Below, piece by piece: positions 7,667 through 15,826 of a stretch of DNA of 64,000 bases; positions within the stretch are counted from its first letter, which is position 1; each line of letters opens with the position of its first letter. The notes under the pieces were generated by a model. It ran no database searches and was not told where the DNA came from. It worked only from the letters and a program-made list of their open reading frames with translations. The stretch lies in the NCBI RefSeq assembly GCF_027925445.1, contig NZ_AP027149.1, forward strand, positions 1,054,001-1,118,000. The letters are read 5' to 3'. The stretch is from Methylocystis bryophila. Lineage in GTDB: Bacteria > Pseudomonadota > Alphaproteobacteria > Rhizobiales > Beijerinckiaceae. The position numbers and the translations under genes were made by a program.

Positions 7667-10035
7667 AAAGCTGAACCCTCCTCGCGTGCGACATAGGTGT
7701 AAAATCTAATGGCGCCATTGGCGTCGACCTCACGATAGAGGCCCTGGATTTCCGCTTCGAAGCCAGGGAAAAGATTGGCGGCGCGCTCGAAGGCCTTGAG
7801 ATAGTCGATCATGGGCCGGGCTCTGTCGCCGAGACGCTCGCCCGGCACGATCGTCGCGATCCCCGGCGGATAGATCACGAAGAGCGTTGTCGCGATGCGG
7901 CCTTCGATCTCGTCAATCGGCAGATAGTCGACGTCGTTCCTCACGAGATAACGCGAGGCGGCGCGCGGCGTCATGACCATCTCGGGCAGGTGCTCGGCGC
8001 GGAATTGCGCCTTCTGCAAGGCGCTGATGTTCGCCGCGCGAAAGAAGGAGTGCATCTCGCTGCAAAGATCGCGAAGGCGCTTGCCCTTGTAGCGCAGAGG
8101 CCGCTTGGCGACAAATTCCGGCATCACGTCGTCGAGGCAGGCGTTATCGTCATGCAGCCGCTTGAAAGCCACGAGCGCGGAGACCAGCGTGCCCGCCTTG
8201 CTCGACTCGACGCCGGGCGTGAGCAGAAAAAGCAAGGAATTGAGATCGTTCTTCTCCGGCACGACTCTGTTCTCGCGCAGATATTGCGCGACGATCGGCG
8301 CCGGAACGCCGTGATCTTCATAAGCGCCGGTCTTGCGATCGAAGCCCGGGGTAAGCAAGGTAAGCTTTGCCGGATCCGTGATGGCGAAGCCTTTCTCGAC
8401 CTTGGCGAAGCCGTGCCAGTCTGCGCCCGGCGAAAGCTCCCAGAACTTCGCATGACGCGCGAGCTGGTCCGTCGGCGTGCTTTCCCAGGCGACTTCGTGA
8501 AACCCGCCTTCTCGCGCGGCGTCTGGAATCGAGACGCGATCCGGCACGAAAGGATCGAAAAACCAGCGCCTGGCCGGATCGCGCTCCTTTTCCTCGAACT
8601 CGCGACGGATCGCTCGAAGCTTCTTGCGCAGCTCGATGCCCAGACGGATCGTGTCATCCCAGAGCACCTCGCCGCTGCGGCCTTTCATCATTTGCGCGCC
8701 GACGTCGAGCGAGGCGAACAAGGGGTAGAAGGGCGAGGTCGAGGCGTGCTGCATGAAGCCTTCGTTGAAGCGCTTATGCTCGACTCGGCGCCGTTGTCCC
8801 GTGAGGTGACGGTCGCGCACATGGATCTGCGAAGCCTGCGAGAAGCTCGCAAGCTGCTTATGCGTCGATTGGGTCGCGACGATGCCGGGCGAGTGAGGTC
8901 CGAGATTCTTCAAACCCATCGCAAAACGGCGCTCGTAGATCGGGTGGAACTTCATGAAGCCGGCCCAGGCCTCGTCGAACAGGATATAATCGCACAAATG
9001 TCCGATGCGCTCGACGATCGTCTCGGCGTCGTAGATTGTGCCATCGTAGGTGCATTGCTCGAGCACAGCGGCGCGGAATGGCCGCTCTTTTTTCCAAGCT
9101 TGCTTGTCCTTGACGAGCGGATTGTCGCGGATGCGCTCGCGCAGAGCCGTCTCGTCGAAGTCGAAGAAGCGCGTGGGGCCGATGAGTCCATGCGCATTGC
9201 GATCGGCAGGCAGGAAGATTGGAATGCCGCCGCCGAGCAGCAGCGCGCCATGATGCGCGGCCTTGTGGTTGTTGCGGTCGAAGAGGACGATATCGTCCTC
9301 GGCGACGAGGTTGCAGAGGACGATCTTGTTGGAGGAAGACGTGCCATTGAGCACGAAATAGGTCTTTTCCGCGCCGAAAATCGCGGCGGCGGACTTTTGC
9401 GCGGCGAGCGCCGGTCCCTCATGCGTCAGGAGATCGCCGAGCTCGAGGACCGAATTGTCGAGGTCGTCACGAAAGATCGCCTCGCCGAGATGCTCCCTGA
9501 AGATGCGGCCGATCGGACTGCGGCTGTAAAAGATCCCGCCATTGTGGCCGGGGCAGGTCCATAGCTGATTGCCTTCCTCGGCGTAATCCACGAGGGCGCC
9601 GAAGAAGGGCGTCTTGAGCGTTTCGGCATATTGCTTGAGGCGGCTGACGAGATTCTTGGCAATGAACTCGGGCGTCTCCTCGGCGAGGAACACATAGCCG
9701 TCGATGAAGTCCAGCACTTCGACGGGAATGTCCTCGAAGCGCTTGCGGCGCACGAGAATCACGATCGGCATCTCGAGACCGCGCGAGCGCATCAAATTGA
9801 TGAGCGAGGCGGCCTTGCCCTCGATACCCTTCTTGCCCCAGTCGACGACCATGCAGCCGATCGCGGCGTCCGTTTGGACGGCGAGCTCGGCGTCCTCGAG
9901 GCGTCTCGCCTTCACAACCTCGAAACCCATCCGCTCGATGCTGGCGATAATCTCCTTGACGCGCATGCCCTCGAGATCGTCGGCGTCGAAGATGGGCGAG
10001 GAGAAGAGGAAGGTGAATCGCTGGGAGAAGTTCAT
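7663..10035 (-). CDS. PLP-dependent Orn/Lys/Arg decarboxylase (fold III)
   Basis: 790 aa. An N-terminal receiver-like wing domain (about 1-130) is followed by the large PLP domain of the AdiA/SpeC/CadA family. Motifs include CPGHNGGIFYSRSPIGRIF, NGTSSSNKIV and DRNNHKAAHHGAL. The Schiff-base lysine is Lys393 in STHKQLASFSQASQIH. It should decarboxylate arginine, lysine or ornithine to agmatine, cadaverine or putrescine; which one cannot be read reliably. The start is supported by GGAG 9 nt upstream of the ATG. It is the first gene of a coupled pair with the GNAT gene. Possible roles are polyamine synthesis or acid resistance. Confidence 0.92.
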   Translation of the reverse strand: MNFSQRFTFLFSSPIFDADDLEGMRVKEIIASIERMGFEVVKARRLEDAELAVQTDAAIGCMVVDWGKKGIEGKAASLINLMRSRGLEMPIVILVRRKRFEDIPVEVLDFIDGYVFLAEETPEFIAKNLVSRLKQYAETLKTPFFGALVDYAEEGNQLWTCPGHNGGIFYSRSPIGRIFREHLGEAIFRDDLDNSVLELGDLLTHEGPALAAQKSAAAIFGAEKTYFVLNGTSSSNKIVLCNLVAEDDIVLFDRNNHKAAHHGALLLGGGIPIFLPADRNAHGLIGPTRFFDFDETALRERIRDNPLVKDKQAWKKERPFRAAVLEQCTYDGTIYDAETIVERIGHLCDYILFDEAWAGFMKFHPIYERRFAMGLKNLGPHSPGIVATQSTHKQLASFSQASQIHVRDRHLTGQRRRVEHKRFNEGFMQHASTSPFYPLFASLDVGAQMMKGRSGEVLWDDTIRLGIELRKKLRAIRREFEEKERDPARRWFFDPFVPDRVSIPDAAREGGFHEVAWESTPTDQLARHAKFWELSPGADWHGFAKVEKGFAITDPAKLTLLTPGFDRKTGAYEDHGVPAPIVAQYLRENRVVPEKNDLNSLLFLLTPGVESSKAGTLVSALVAFKRLHDDNACLDDVMPEFVAKRPLRYKGKRLRDLCSEMHSFFRAANISALQKAQFRAEHLPEMVMTPRAASRYLVRNDVDYLPIDEIEGRIATTLFVIYPPGIATIVPGERLGDRARPMIDYLKAFERAANLFPGFEAEIQGLYREVDANGAIRFYTYVAREEGSAL

Positions 10036-10092
10036 GGCTTGATGCTCCTCGGCTCGAGTGACGAGCAGTTGCTTTTCTTTGGGGGCGTGGCG

Positions 10093-11436
10093 TCAGGTGC
10101 CGCGCAGCGGATAGTCGGCCTGGCGGATCACTCGAACCATTTCCGCCGCCGACTCGCGCCAGCCGATCGTCGCGATCTGAGGCGAGCGGCGGGGCTCGGC
10201 AAGCGTCGCCTCGATTGCGGCGGCGAGGCTCTCTGGAGCGAGCAAGTCGAAATAGCGGGCGCCGCTTCCTCCCACCTCGCGGAATATCGGTATGTCGCTC
10301 GCGATGACCGGCGCCCCGTGCATCGCCGCTTCGACCACCGGCAAGCCGAAGCCCTCGGCGACGGAGGCGTTCACCGTTCCGCGCGCCTTTTCGTAAAGCA
10401 GGTGCAAGTCGGCGTCACTCGCTTGATCGAGCCAGTTCAGTCGACGCCCCGCTTCCGGATGTGTGCGCAAGCGCTCCTGCAGCGCGGTCGTGTTCCAGCC
10501 GGGGCGTCCGACGATCGTGTAGCCGATGTCGACGCCCTTGGCCCAGAGCCGCTCGAAAGCGCCGAGCGCCGCCGGATAGGCCTTGCGCGGCTCGAGCGTG
10601 CCCACGCTGAGGAAGTAAGGCGCCCCTTCCGCGATGCGGTGCGCCTTGGCGCTCGGCGCGCCCTTGGCGGACTTGGAGAAATCCGCGCCGAGCGGCCACC
10701 AGCCCACCCGCAGAGGCTTTCCGCTCGGAGCCGCGGAGAGATAATCGACGACGCTTTCCGCCGTCGAGCGCGAGATCGCGATCGCCGCGTCGGAGGCGCG
10801 AACGATCTCGTCGAACCAGCGCGCGAAATCGCCGCCGACCTTGCGATTGAACAGTGGCGGGTGCAGGAGCGGCAGAATGTCGTAAATCGCGACGACGTTA
10901 GTTCCGCCTTTTTCCTTCATGCGGCGCATGGCCGGGGGATAGAGCGGCGCTTCATTCCAGGCGGCGTCGAGCAGCAGAAGAATGTCGCCCGCCTCGGGCT
11001 CGATCTCTTCCGAGAGGCCGGCGACCGGATAGCGGCGCAAAAATCGCCCATCGTCTTGGATCGTGATCGGCGCGCCGAGACCCTGCAGGGCGCATTGGCG
11101 CGCAATTTCGCGCACGACGCGTTGAATGCCGGTCCGGGCGCCTGAGCGCACGGTCGGCGTCATGTCGATCAACAATTGCGGCTTTTGCGCCGGTTCCGGA
11201 ACCTCGCCGTCTAGGTCGTCCGGAAGCTCCGTTTTCTTGACGCCGCGCAGCTGATCGACGCTCTCGCGCAGAGAGCGCAGCGCCCGCGAGCTCGTCCAAT
11301 AGAACTCGAGCGCGCGCACATAGAGCCATTTGCTGTAGGGGTCGATCGGGTAGCGGTTGAGCGCGTCGAGCTCGGCGCTGAGGTTCTCCAAAAGATAGGC
11401 GTCGATCTTCCGCCGTTGCGTTTCGATGTCGCTCAT
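10093..11436 (-). CDS. GT4-type glycosyltransferase
   Basis: 447 aa from the ATG at 11436. The frame stays open further upstream, but that part overlaps the divergent gph gene and reads as non-coding. The C-terminal half is a GT-B Rossmann domain: SVGTLEPRKAYPAALGAF, YTIVGRPGW, and the nucleotide-sugar site SVAEGFGLPVVEAAMHGAPVIASDIPIFREVGG, with the E-x7-E arrangement of family GT4. The N-terminal half has a helical lead (about 1-70) and LLIDMTPTVRSGARTGIQRVVREI. It probably builds a surface polysaccharide or glycolipid. It lies 57 nt upstream of the decarboxylase gene on the same strand. Confidence 0.88.
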   Translation of the reverse strand: MSDIETQRRKIDAYLLENLSAELDALNRYPIDPYSKWLYVRALEFYWTSSRALRSLRESVDQLRGVKKTELPDDLDGEVPEPAQKPQLLIDMTPTVRSGARTGIQRVVREIARQCALQGLGAPITIQDDGRFLRRYPVAGLSEEIEPEAGDILLLLDAAWNEAPLYPPAMRRMKEKGGTNVVAIYDILPLLHPPLFNRKVGGDFARWFDEIVRASDAAIAISRSTAESVVDYLSAAPSGKPLRVGWWPLGADFSKSAKGAPSAKAHRIAEGAPYFLSVGTLEPRKAYPAALGAFERLWAKGVDIGYTIVGRPGWNTTALQERLRTHPEAGRRLNWLDQASDADLHLLYEKARGTVNASVAEGFGLPVVEAAMHGAPVIASDIPIFREVGGSGARYFDLLAPESLAAAIEATLAEPRRSPQIATIGWRESAAEMVRVIRQADYPLRGT

Positions 11437-11516
11437 AACGCCGCATTTAGCCTCGGTTAATGACGCTCGTAAGCGAATCGCCGCCCTGGCGTCGGACGCC
11501 GACGGCGGCCTTTTAA

Positions 11517-11575
11517 GGCATGTTTTCCAAAAGCGCGAAGCGCTTTTTCGGAAAGGACACGCTCGATCAACAAGA
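11517..11575. repeat. Degenerate module-A hairpin of the dispersed repeat
   Basis: CATGTTTTCCAAAAGCGCG is followed by GAAGCGCTTTTTCGGAAAGG, an imperfect palindrome with the core GCGCGAAGCGC shared with module A. It sits in the 235-nt divergent spacer between the glycosyltransferase and gph starts. Confidence 0.4.
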
Positions 11576-11671
11576 TGCGACTGCTTCTGGCTCCAGCTTA
11601 AAACGAAAGACAAGGGATCAGCTTGTCGCAGCCTCGCTTGCGCCCGATCGCCGGCAAGGTTAGGCCACGCT

Positions 11672-12346
11672 ATGACTGAACGCGCCCCGACCATCGTCTT
11701 CGACCTCGACGGCACCCTGGCCGACACGGCGCCCGATCTCGTCGCGACGCTCAATACGTTACTCCTGCGGGAAAATCTCCCCCCGCAGAGGATCGAGACG
11801 GCGCGCCCTTTCGTCGGCGCCGGAGCAAGAGCGCTCCTCGAAAGGGGCTTCGCCGCCGCCGGCGCCCCGCTTGGCGAGATGCGCGCTTCCGAGCTCCTCG
11901 CGGAGTTTCTCGAGTTCTACGAAGCGCAAATCGCCGACGAGACTCGGCTCTTCCCCGGCGCCGAGCGGTCGCTCGATCGCTTTCAAGAGGCGGGCTTCCG
12001 GCTCGCGGTCTGCACCAACAAGACCGAGCGCCTGGCGCAACGCCTGCTCAAGCGGCTCGGCGTCGCCGACCGTTTCGGCGCCATATGCGGGCGTGAGACC
12101 TTCGCGCATATGAAGCCGGACGGCCGTGCGCTCCTCTCGACGATCGGGCGCGTCGGGGGCGATCCCGCGCGCGCGGTCATGGTCGGAGATTCGCAGACGG
12201 ACGTGGCGGCGGCCCGTAACGCCGGCGCGCCGGTCGTCGCGGTCGATTTCGGCTACAGCGACCCTCCGGTCGCGACTTTTCGCCCCGATCGGCTCATCTC
12301 GCATTTCGACGAGCTATGGGACGCGGCGGCCGGGCTCTTACGCTAG
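11672..12346 (+). CDS. gph: HAD-family phosphoglycolate phosphatase
   Basis: 224 aa from the ATG at 11672; the frame is open upstream but unconvincing. HAD motif I is FDLDGTLADT with nucleophile Asp11 and acid Asp13. Motif II is VCTNKT, motif III contains the lysine of HMKPDGRAL, and motif IV is MVGDSQTDVAAARNAGAPVVAVDFGY. The helical cap sits between motifs I and II, as in Gph. It should hydrolyse 2-phosphoglycolate to glycolate and phosphate. Other small phosphomonoesters are possible, as HAD specificity is hard to read. Confidence 0.87.
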   Translation: MTERAPTIVFDLDGTLADTAPDLVATLNTLLLRENLPPQRIETARPFVGAGARALLERGFAAAGAPLGEMRASELLAEFLEFYEAQIADETRLFPGAERSLDRFQEAGFRLAVCTNKTERLAQRLLKRLGVADRFGAICGRETFAHMKPDGRALLSTIGRVGGDPARAVMVGDSQTDVAAARNAGAPVVAVDFGYSDPPVATFRPDRLISHFDELWDAAAGLLR

Positions 12347-12457
12347 ATCGCGCTGCTTTGAGCGGAACCGCTCAAACGTAGATAACGCGATCGATTCCAA
12401 AGTTTTAGAGGACGATTCGCGCAAAAAAACCGGTTTCCGCTTTTTCGCGTCGCGATC
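12347..12457. repeat. Dispersed double-hairpin repeat, module C, reversed
   Basis: It begins right at the gph stop codon. The hairpin GAGCGGAACCGCTC is followed by AACGCGATCGATTCCAAAGT. Then comes a module-C palindrome containing CAAAAAAACCGGTTTCCGC and CTTTTTCGCG. It is the same family as 22756-22868 and 40382-40547, but in the opposite orientation. Confidence 0.6.
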
Positions 12458-12581
12458 GAGCGCGCGCGGCGCCCCCAAGCCCTTTACTGGCGCGGATTTT
12501 CTCGGCGGCTGTCCTAATTCCGCCCGATTGTTAACGAAATGCTAAATTAAGGTGATACAAGCGCAACCGTTGGAGTGTGAA

Positions 12582-13115
12582 ATGAATTCCATCGATGTTA
12601 ACCAACTCGCCAGAAAGATCGTGCCTCGAGACGATGTCGGCGTTCATTCGATGGACGTCGATGGCCATGAGCGGGAGTCGGCTTCCTCGAACGACAAGGC
12701 TGCAGTAGCGTTGGAGATGGTGTCGGAAGCCGCCGCGGCCATTAGAGAGCTCGAAGAGCAGTCTGCGCAGGCGGTCGCCCGCGCGCAAGACCTCGCCAAC
12801 TCGATCGTCAATCAGCTGGAGGCGGCGGAGGCGCGGGCCGAGCGCGCCGAAACCGCACAGCGCGACGCTGAAACGGCGGTGCAGGAGCTATCCGCGGCGC
12901 TGGCGCGGACCCGATCCGATCTCGAGATCGCCAGGCGGCAGCTCGCGAAAAAATCCGAGGAATTGTCCCAGACCGAGGATCGTCTCCGCCTTAGTGAGGC
13001 GGATGCGCGTGCGGCGCATCAGCGGTCCGCCGAAGCGAACGCCAAAATCGAGCAAATCTTCGAAGCGATTCGGACCCAGCTCCCGAGCCGCGAGGATCTG
13101 TCCCCGGCGAACTGA
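12582..13115 (+). CDS. Coiled-coil protein of unknown function
   Basis: 177 aa from the ATG at 12582, which is preceded by TTGGAGTG about 8 nt upstream; a GTG at 12552 is less likely. After an unstructured N-terminus (about 1-40), residues about 45-160 form a nearly uninterrupted Ala/Glu/Arg/Gln-rich heptad pattern, for example ELEEQSAQAVARAQDLANS and ARTRSDLEIARRQLAKKSEE. There is no signal peptide or membrane segment. I recognise no family. It could be a structural or scaffolding protein. It stands alone between a repeat and a tRNA gene. Confidence 0.7.
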   Translation: MNSIDVNQLARKIVPRDDVGVHSMDVDGHERESASSNDKAAVALEMVSEAAAAIRELEEQSAQAVARAQDLANSIVNQLEAAEARAERAETAQRDAETAVQELSAALARTRSDLEIARRQLAKKSEELSQTEDRLRLSEADARAAHQRSAEANAKIEQIFEAIRTQLPSREDLSPAN

Positions 13116-13245
13116 TTTTGCTTGGGCGACGTCGCGGCGCTCCGCGGCGGGAAGCGACCCATCGGCCTCGCTTCGGGACGCTTGCGCCCCGAGAGACGAC
13201 CGATTATACCCCTGCGGCGCGCCCGTCCCGACCGGCGCGCGAAGA

Positions 13246-13320
13246 GGGCGCGTAGCTCAGCGGGAGAGCACTTCGTTGACATCGAAGGGGTCACAGGTTC
13301 AATCCCTGTCGCGCCCACCA
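13246..13320 (+). tRNA. tRNA-Val (anticodon GAC)
   Basis: 75 nt including an encoded CCA. The acceptor stem is GGGCGCG/CGCGCCC. The D arm contains AGCTCAGCGGGAGAGC. The anticodon stem CTTCG/CGAAG encloses the loop TTGACAT, giving anticodon GAC. The T arm is ACAGG-TTCAATC-CCTGT. All four stems pair. Confidence 0.96.
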
Positions 13321-13382
13321 TCAGCCTCACACGAACGTAGCGGTCTTCGCCGGAGGACCGCGTCTCGATAGAGCGCCCAGCC

Positions 13383-13652
13383 TCAAGCCGTAGAGACCGG
13401 GCCGCCTTGCGCGGCCTCGAACAAGACCAGCTCCGCGACTCGAAAATCATGAGAGGCTTCGCAGTTCGGACAGGCGGCGCGAAAAGCCGCGTCTCCTGCA
13501 AAGCGAATCTGGCCGCTGCCGGTTGGATCATCCATGATCGCAAAATGCCGGCGACAGTTTCGACAGGCGAAGCCGATATACCAACCGCCGGGCCGCATGC
13601 CAGGTAAACTGTTGACGTCGAATGTTCCCCGAAAGGCCATTTCGTTATCCAT
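13383..13652 (-). CDS. Small zinc-ribbon protein
   Basis: 89 aa from the ATG at 13652; the frame is open to 13787, but the extra 45 residues are Arg-rich and look non-coding. Two CxxC knuckles, CRNC and CPNC, about 32 residues apart form a zinc-ribbon. Between them is IMDDPTGSGQIRFAGDAAFRA. There is no recognised family. It could be a nucleic-acid or protein-binding accessory. It is convergent with the tRNA-Val gene. Confidence 0.6.
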   Translation of the reverse strand: MDNEMAFRGTFDVNSLPGMRPGGWYIGFACRNCRRHFAIMDDPTGSGQIRFAGDAAFRAACPNCEASHDFRVAELVLFEAAQGGPVSTA

Positions 13653-14305
13653 CGCAAGCCTCGCAGCTTTTCTTCCTTTCGTCTCGCCTTGATCATCACG
13701 AAGAGCGCTTCGATCGCGGCGCCGAATGCGGAACCGAGCGCGCGCGTAAATGTTCCCGCTTGGCGCAAAGCTTATGTTCGCAAGCACAGGCCTTCAACGC
13801 GTTCGTGCCCGATGGCCTTCTTGGAGAGTGTATTGATAAAAAAAATATATCATACTTACTTGATCGCGGCAGAAAAGGAGCTTGAGGATTTGGCAATGAC
13901 CTCCAAATGGGCCTGCGACCCCGTCTCAAGGTCAACATATAGGCCGAGGGGGTAGCTTTGCACCTAGAGTTTTCATCGTGAATCCTGGGATGCTACCGCC
14001 TAGCCGGCCTAGTGCGAAGCCTGTAACGTTTGCGTCATAATAGCGGACGGCTCATGTCTATTGGAAATCTCTCGATCTTCCTGATTATGTCATAGATGCG
14101 ACAACGATTTTCTGTAATGGTTGCAGCCATGCGGAACGGTGGCGCTGAAGGTGGCGGGCGTTCGAATTGACGAGCAGGCTTTACGGTTTCGACCGAGACG
14201 GTCGTGCCGACAGAGGCGGAAGATGAACGCAAAGCGTCATTTGCCGCGCGCGTCGAAGCTCTGCGGAAACGACTGCAAGTCTCTATCGAATAGAGGGCAT
14301 AGAGG
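13653..14305. other. 653-base gap with A+T-richer patches and a broken ORF
   Basis: Base composition drops visibly around 13835-13865 (TTGATAAAAAAAATATATCA) and 14030-14110. I see no complete gene. A short frame from ATG 14129 is interrupted by TGA at 14168 and then reads as protein-like sequence to TAG 14291-14293 (described separately). The rest shows neither a recognisable domain nor a repeat of the dispersed family. Confidence 0.4.
14129..14293 (+). pseudogene. Short ORF interrupted by one in-frame TGA
   Basis: From ATG 14129 the frame gives 13 residues, an in-frame TGA at 14168-14170, then 40 more residues ending at TAG 14291. The second part has a natural protein composition, with STETVVPTEAEDERKASFAA followed by RVEALRKRLQVSIE, unlike the Arg/Ser-rich shadow frames nearby. 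It ends 12 nt before the start of the membrane-protein gene at 14306. It may be a decayed small gene. A programmed readthrough is possible but unsupported. Confidence 0.25.
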
Positions 14306-14860
14306 ATGAGTCTCGACGTCGCTCTAGTTATTTCTTTCGTTGTCTGGTTGCTTTTCATTTTGCCAGATTTGCGCTCACTCGCAGCGATGATCAGTATTGT
14401 TGTGGCCATCGGCGTCGCTGTTATGCTTATAATAGACAAGAGAAGCTCCCATGCATGGGTTGAGCTCCAGGAGACGGAGCGCCAAGCCGAGCGGCAAAAG
14501 GAGACAGCGCGAGCGGCTGCTGTCAATCTGAACGCGATCGAATTGCGGCATGAGACGATTACAAAAAGCAGCTACGGATATTCTAATGGAGATCAAGGCT
14601 TCACATTCAAAGCGAACGTCAAGAATAATGCGGCAACACCCATTAGCGCGCTTGTCATCGCTTTCACAGCCTATGATTGCCCTACCGCGACGGTTCCCGT
14701 CGTGGAGTGCGAAGCCATCGGCCACAACTCCAGCCAAATCGAAATCGACGTTCCGCCCGCCGAAGTGCGCGCGGTCATGTTCTCGTTTCAGATGAAGAAC
14801 TTCCCCTCGACCCGCGGTGTGTTGACATGGCGCACGCAGGTTGCATCGATGCGCAGATAG
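14306..14860 (+). CDS. Membrane-anchored protein of unknown function
   Basis: 184 aa. Two hydrophobic segments (about 5-22 and 27-43) are followed by a charged helix (ELQETERQAERQKETARAA) and a soluble beta-rich C-terminal domain. That domain contains GFTFKANVKNNAATPISALV, a pattern of immunoglobulin-like folds such as FxxE/DUF-type domains. The topology suggests a small hairpin anchor with the beta domain in cytoplasm or periplasm. Codon use is less G+C-biased than the surroundings, consistent with an accessory gene. I do not recognise the family. The ATG follows GAGGGCATAGAGG. Confidence 0.6.
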   Translation: MSLDVALVISFVVWLLFILPDLRSLAAMISIVVAIGVAVMLIIDKRSSHAWVELQETERQAERQKETARAAAVNLNAIELRHETITKSSYGYSNGDQGFTFKANVKNNAATPISALVIAFTAYDCPTATVPVVECEAIGHNSSQIEIDVPPAEVRAVMFSFQMKNFPSTRGVLTWRTQVASMRR

Positions 14861-14889
14861 AAAAGTTCTTCTCGCTAAATATCCCATAT

Positions 14890-14918
14890 GGCGACAGAGG
14901 CTCGTCCCCTCTGTCGCC
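14890..14918. terminator. Perfect hairpin between convergent genes
   Basis: GGCGACAGAGG / CCTCTGTCGCC, an 11-bp perfect stem with a 7-nt loop. It lies between the stop of the membrane protein (plus) and the stop of the secreted protein (minus). There is no long T tract. It is a likely bidirectional terminator. Confidence 0.6.
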
Positions 14919-14965
14919 ACCGCGGCGTTTCAGGCCTCGCTATGCTTTCCCCGGGCTCTGACCGA

Positions 14966-15385
14966 TCACTTCTTCTTGGACGGCGTATCCGGAGCGATCT
15001 CTGTCGTGAGAATGTAGAGCCTCGGCGCGCCGCCCTTGGGCGCTTGAGGGTACCAGCTCAGCTCTTTAAAGCCATCGCCGAAATTGTCGATGAGCATCCC
15101 CTTCGATGCGACGCCGCAAGCCTTATCGGGCTTCTTGCTATATTTGCACGCCCTGAGGCCGCCAGCGGGATCGCTCACCTGGCAGTAGACTTTCGCCACT
15201 TTAAAGCCCGGCGGTATGTTGGCGTCCACCTCTCCGACCCCCGAGTTCTGCACGAGCATGCCGCCCAGCAGCGGAACCGCCGGCGGATGCTTGCCCGAGC
15301 ACACGACTTTTGAATTGGTCACCACTCCCGCCTGCGCGGCGATGGTAGTGAATAGTATTGCCGGGATGGTCACTGTGATACGCAT
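14966..15385 (-). CDS. Small secreted protein with four cysteines
   Basis: 139 aa from the ATG at 15385, which has AAGGGG upstream. The same frame stays open for another 2 kb upstream under the pit gene, but that is an artefact of G+C-rich antisense. Residues 1-19 are a signal peptide ending AAQA. The mature part has Cys29, Cys68, Cys80 and Cys90, which could form two disulfides, and a basic tail ending in KKK. Motifs such as IPPGFKVAKVYCQVSDPAGG suggest a compact beta domain. No family is recognised. Periplasmic or extracellular location is expected. Confidence 0.65.
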   Translation of the reverse strand: MRITVTIPAILFTTIAAQAGVVTNSKVVCSGKHPPAVPLLGGMLVQNSGVGEVDANIPPGFKVAKVYCQVSDPAGGLRACKYSKKPDKACGVASKGMLIDNFGDGFKELSWYPQAPKGGAPRLYILTTEIAPDTPSKKK

Positions 15386-15826
15386 GACGTGGGCCCCTTC
15401 TGACGGCGCGTTGATGCAGAGCATGAACGCAAAGCGATCCAATTCGTTCCGTTTACGCGCCCTTTTGTATGTTACATTTTTATGAACTTGAGGCGGTGGC
15501 GTAATAAATCTTCCGAGCCACATAATTAGGGTGGCCTGACTGAGGGAAAACGAGCGTATAGAACGGAATGCTGCTCCCCTCTCCAGCCTCCCGAAAGCTC
15601 CACTTCCGCCTGCAACCGGTCGTCGAAGCGCGAAGCAAGCTGGCGGCGGCGGCGAGCGGCCCAAAGCCCACAAGCGAGAGCGCGGCGCTAGGCGCACCCC
15701 TCGCGATGGCGGCATAAGTTTCTGATTATAATCGGGTACATACGAATCACCATTGTCATATTTCTGTGAAATGTACGTAGCAGCTCTCCGTTTGAATGAA
15801 GGCCCGTCGTCAACGAGGAACCCAAA
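15386..15826. other. 441-base divergent spacer ahead of pit
   Basis: No gene is seen. The part next to pit (from about 15720) is A+T-richer and holds the Pho box described separately. The rest (15480-15715) has no recognisable repeat or frame with protein-like composition. Confidence 0.5.
15753..15770 (+). promoter_or_regulatory. Pho box (PhoB binding site) upstream of pit
   Basis: TTGTCAT-ATTT-CTGTGAA: two 7-mers close to the CTGTCAT direct repeat, separated by 4 nt, which is the Pho box arrangement. It lies 56 nt before the ATG of the phosphate transporter, a fitting target. PhoB control under phosphate limitation is inferred. Confidence 0.7.

Noticed and set aside
7990..9564. 524-codon plus-strand frame opposite the decarboxylase
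   Set aside because: Antisense shadow; the minus-strand gene has a full PLP-enzyme motif set.
13246..15480. Genomic islet integrated at tRNA-Val
   Set aside because: The stretch after the tRNA is compositionally different, but no integrase and no second copy of the tRNA 3' end were found in the window.
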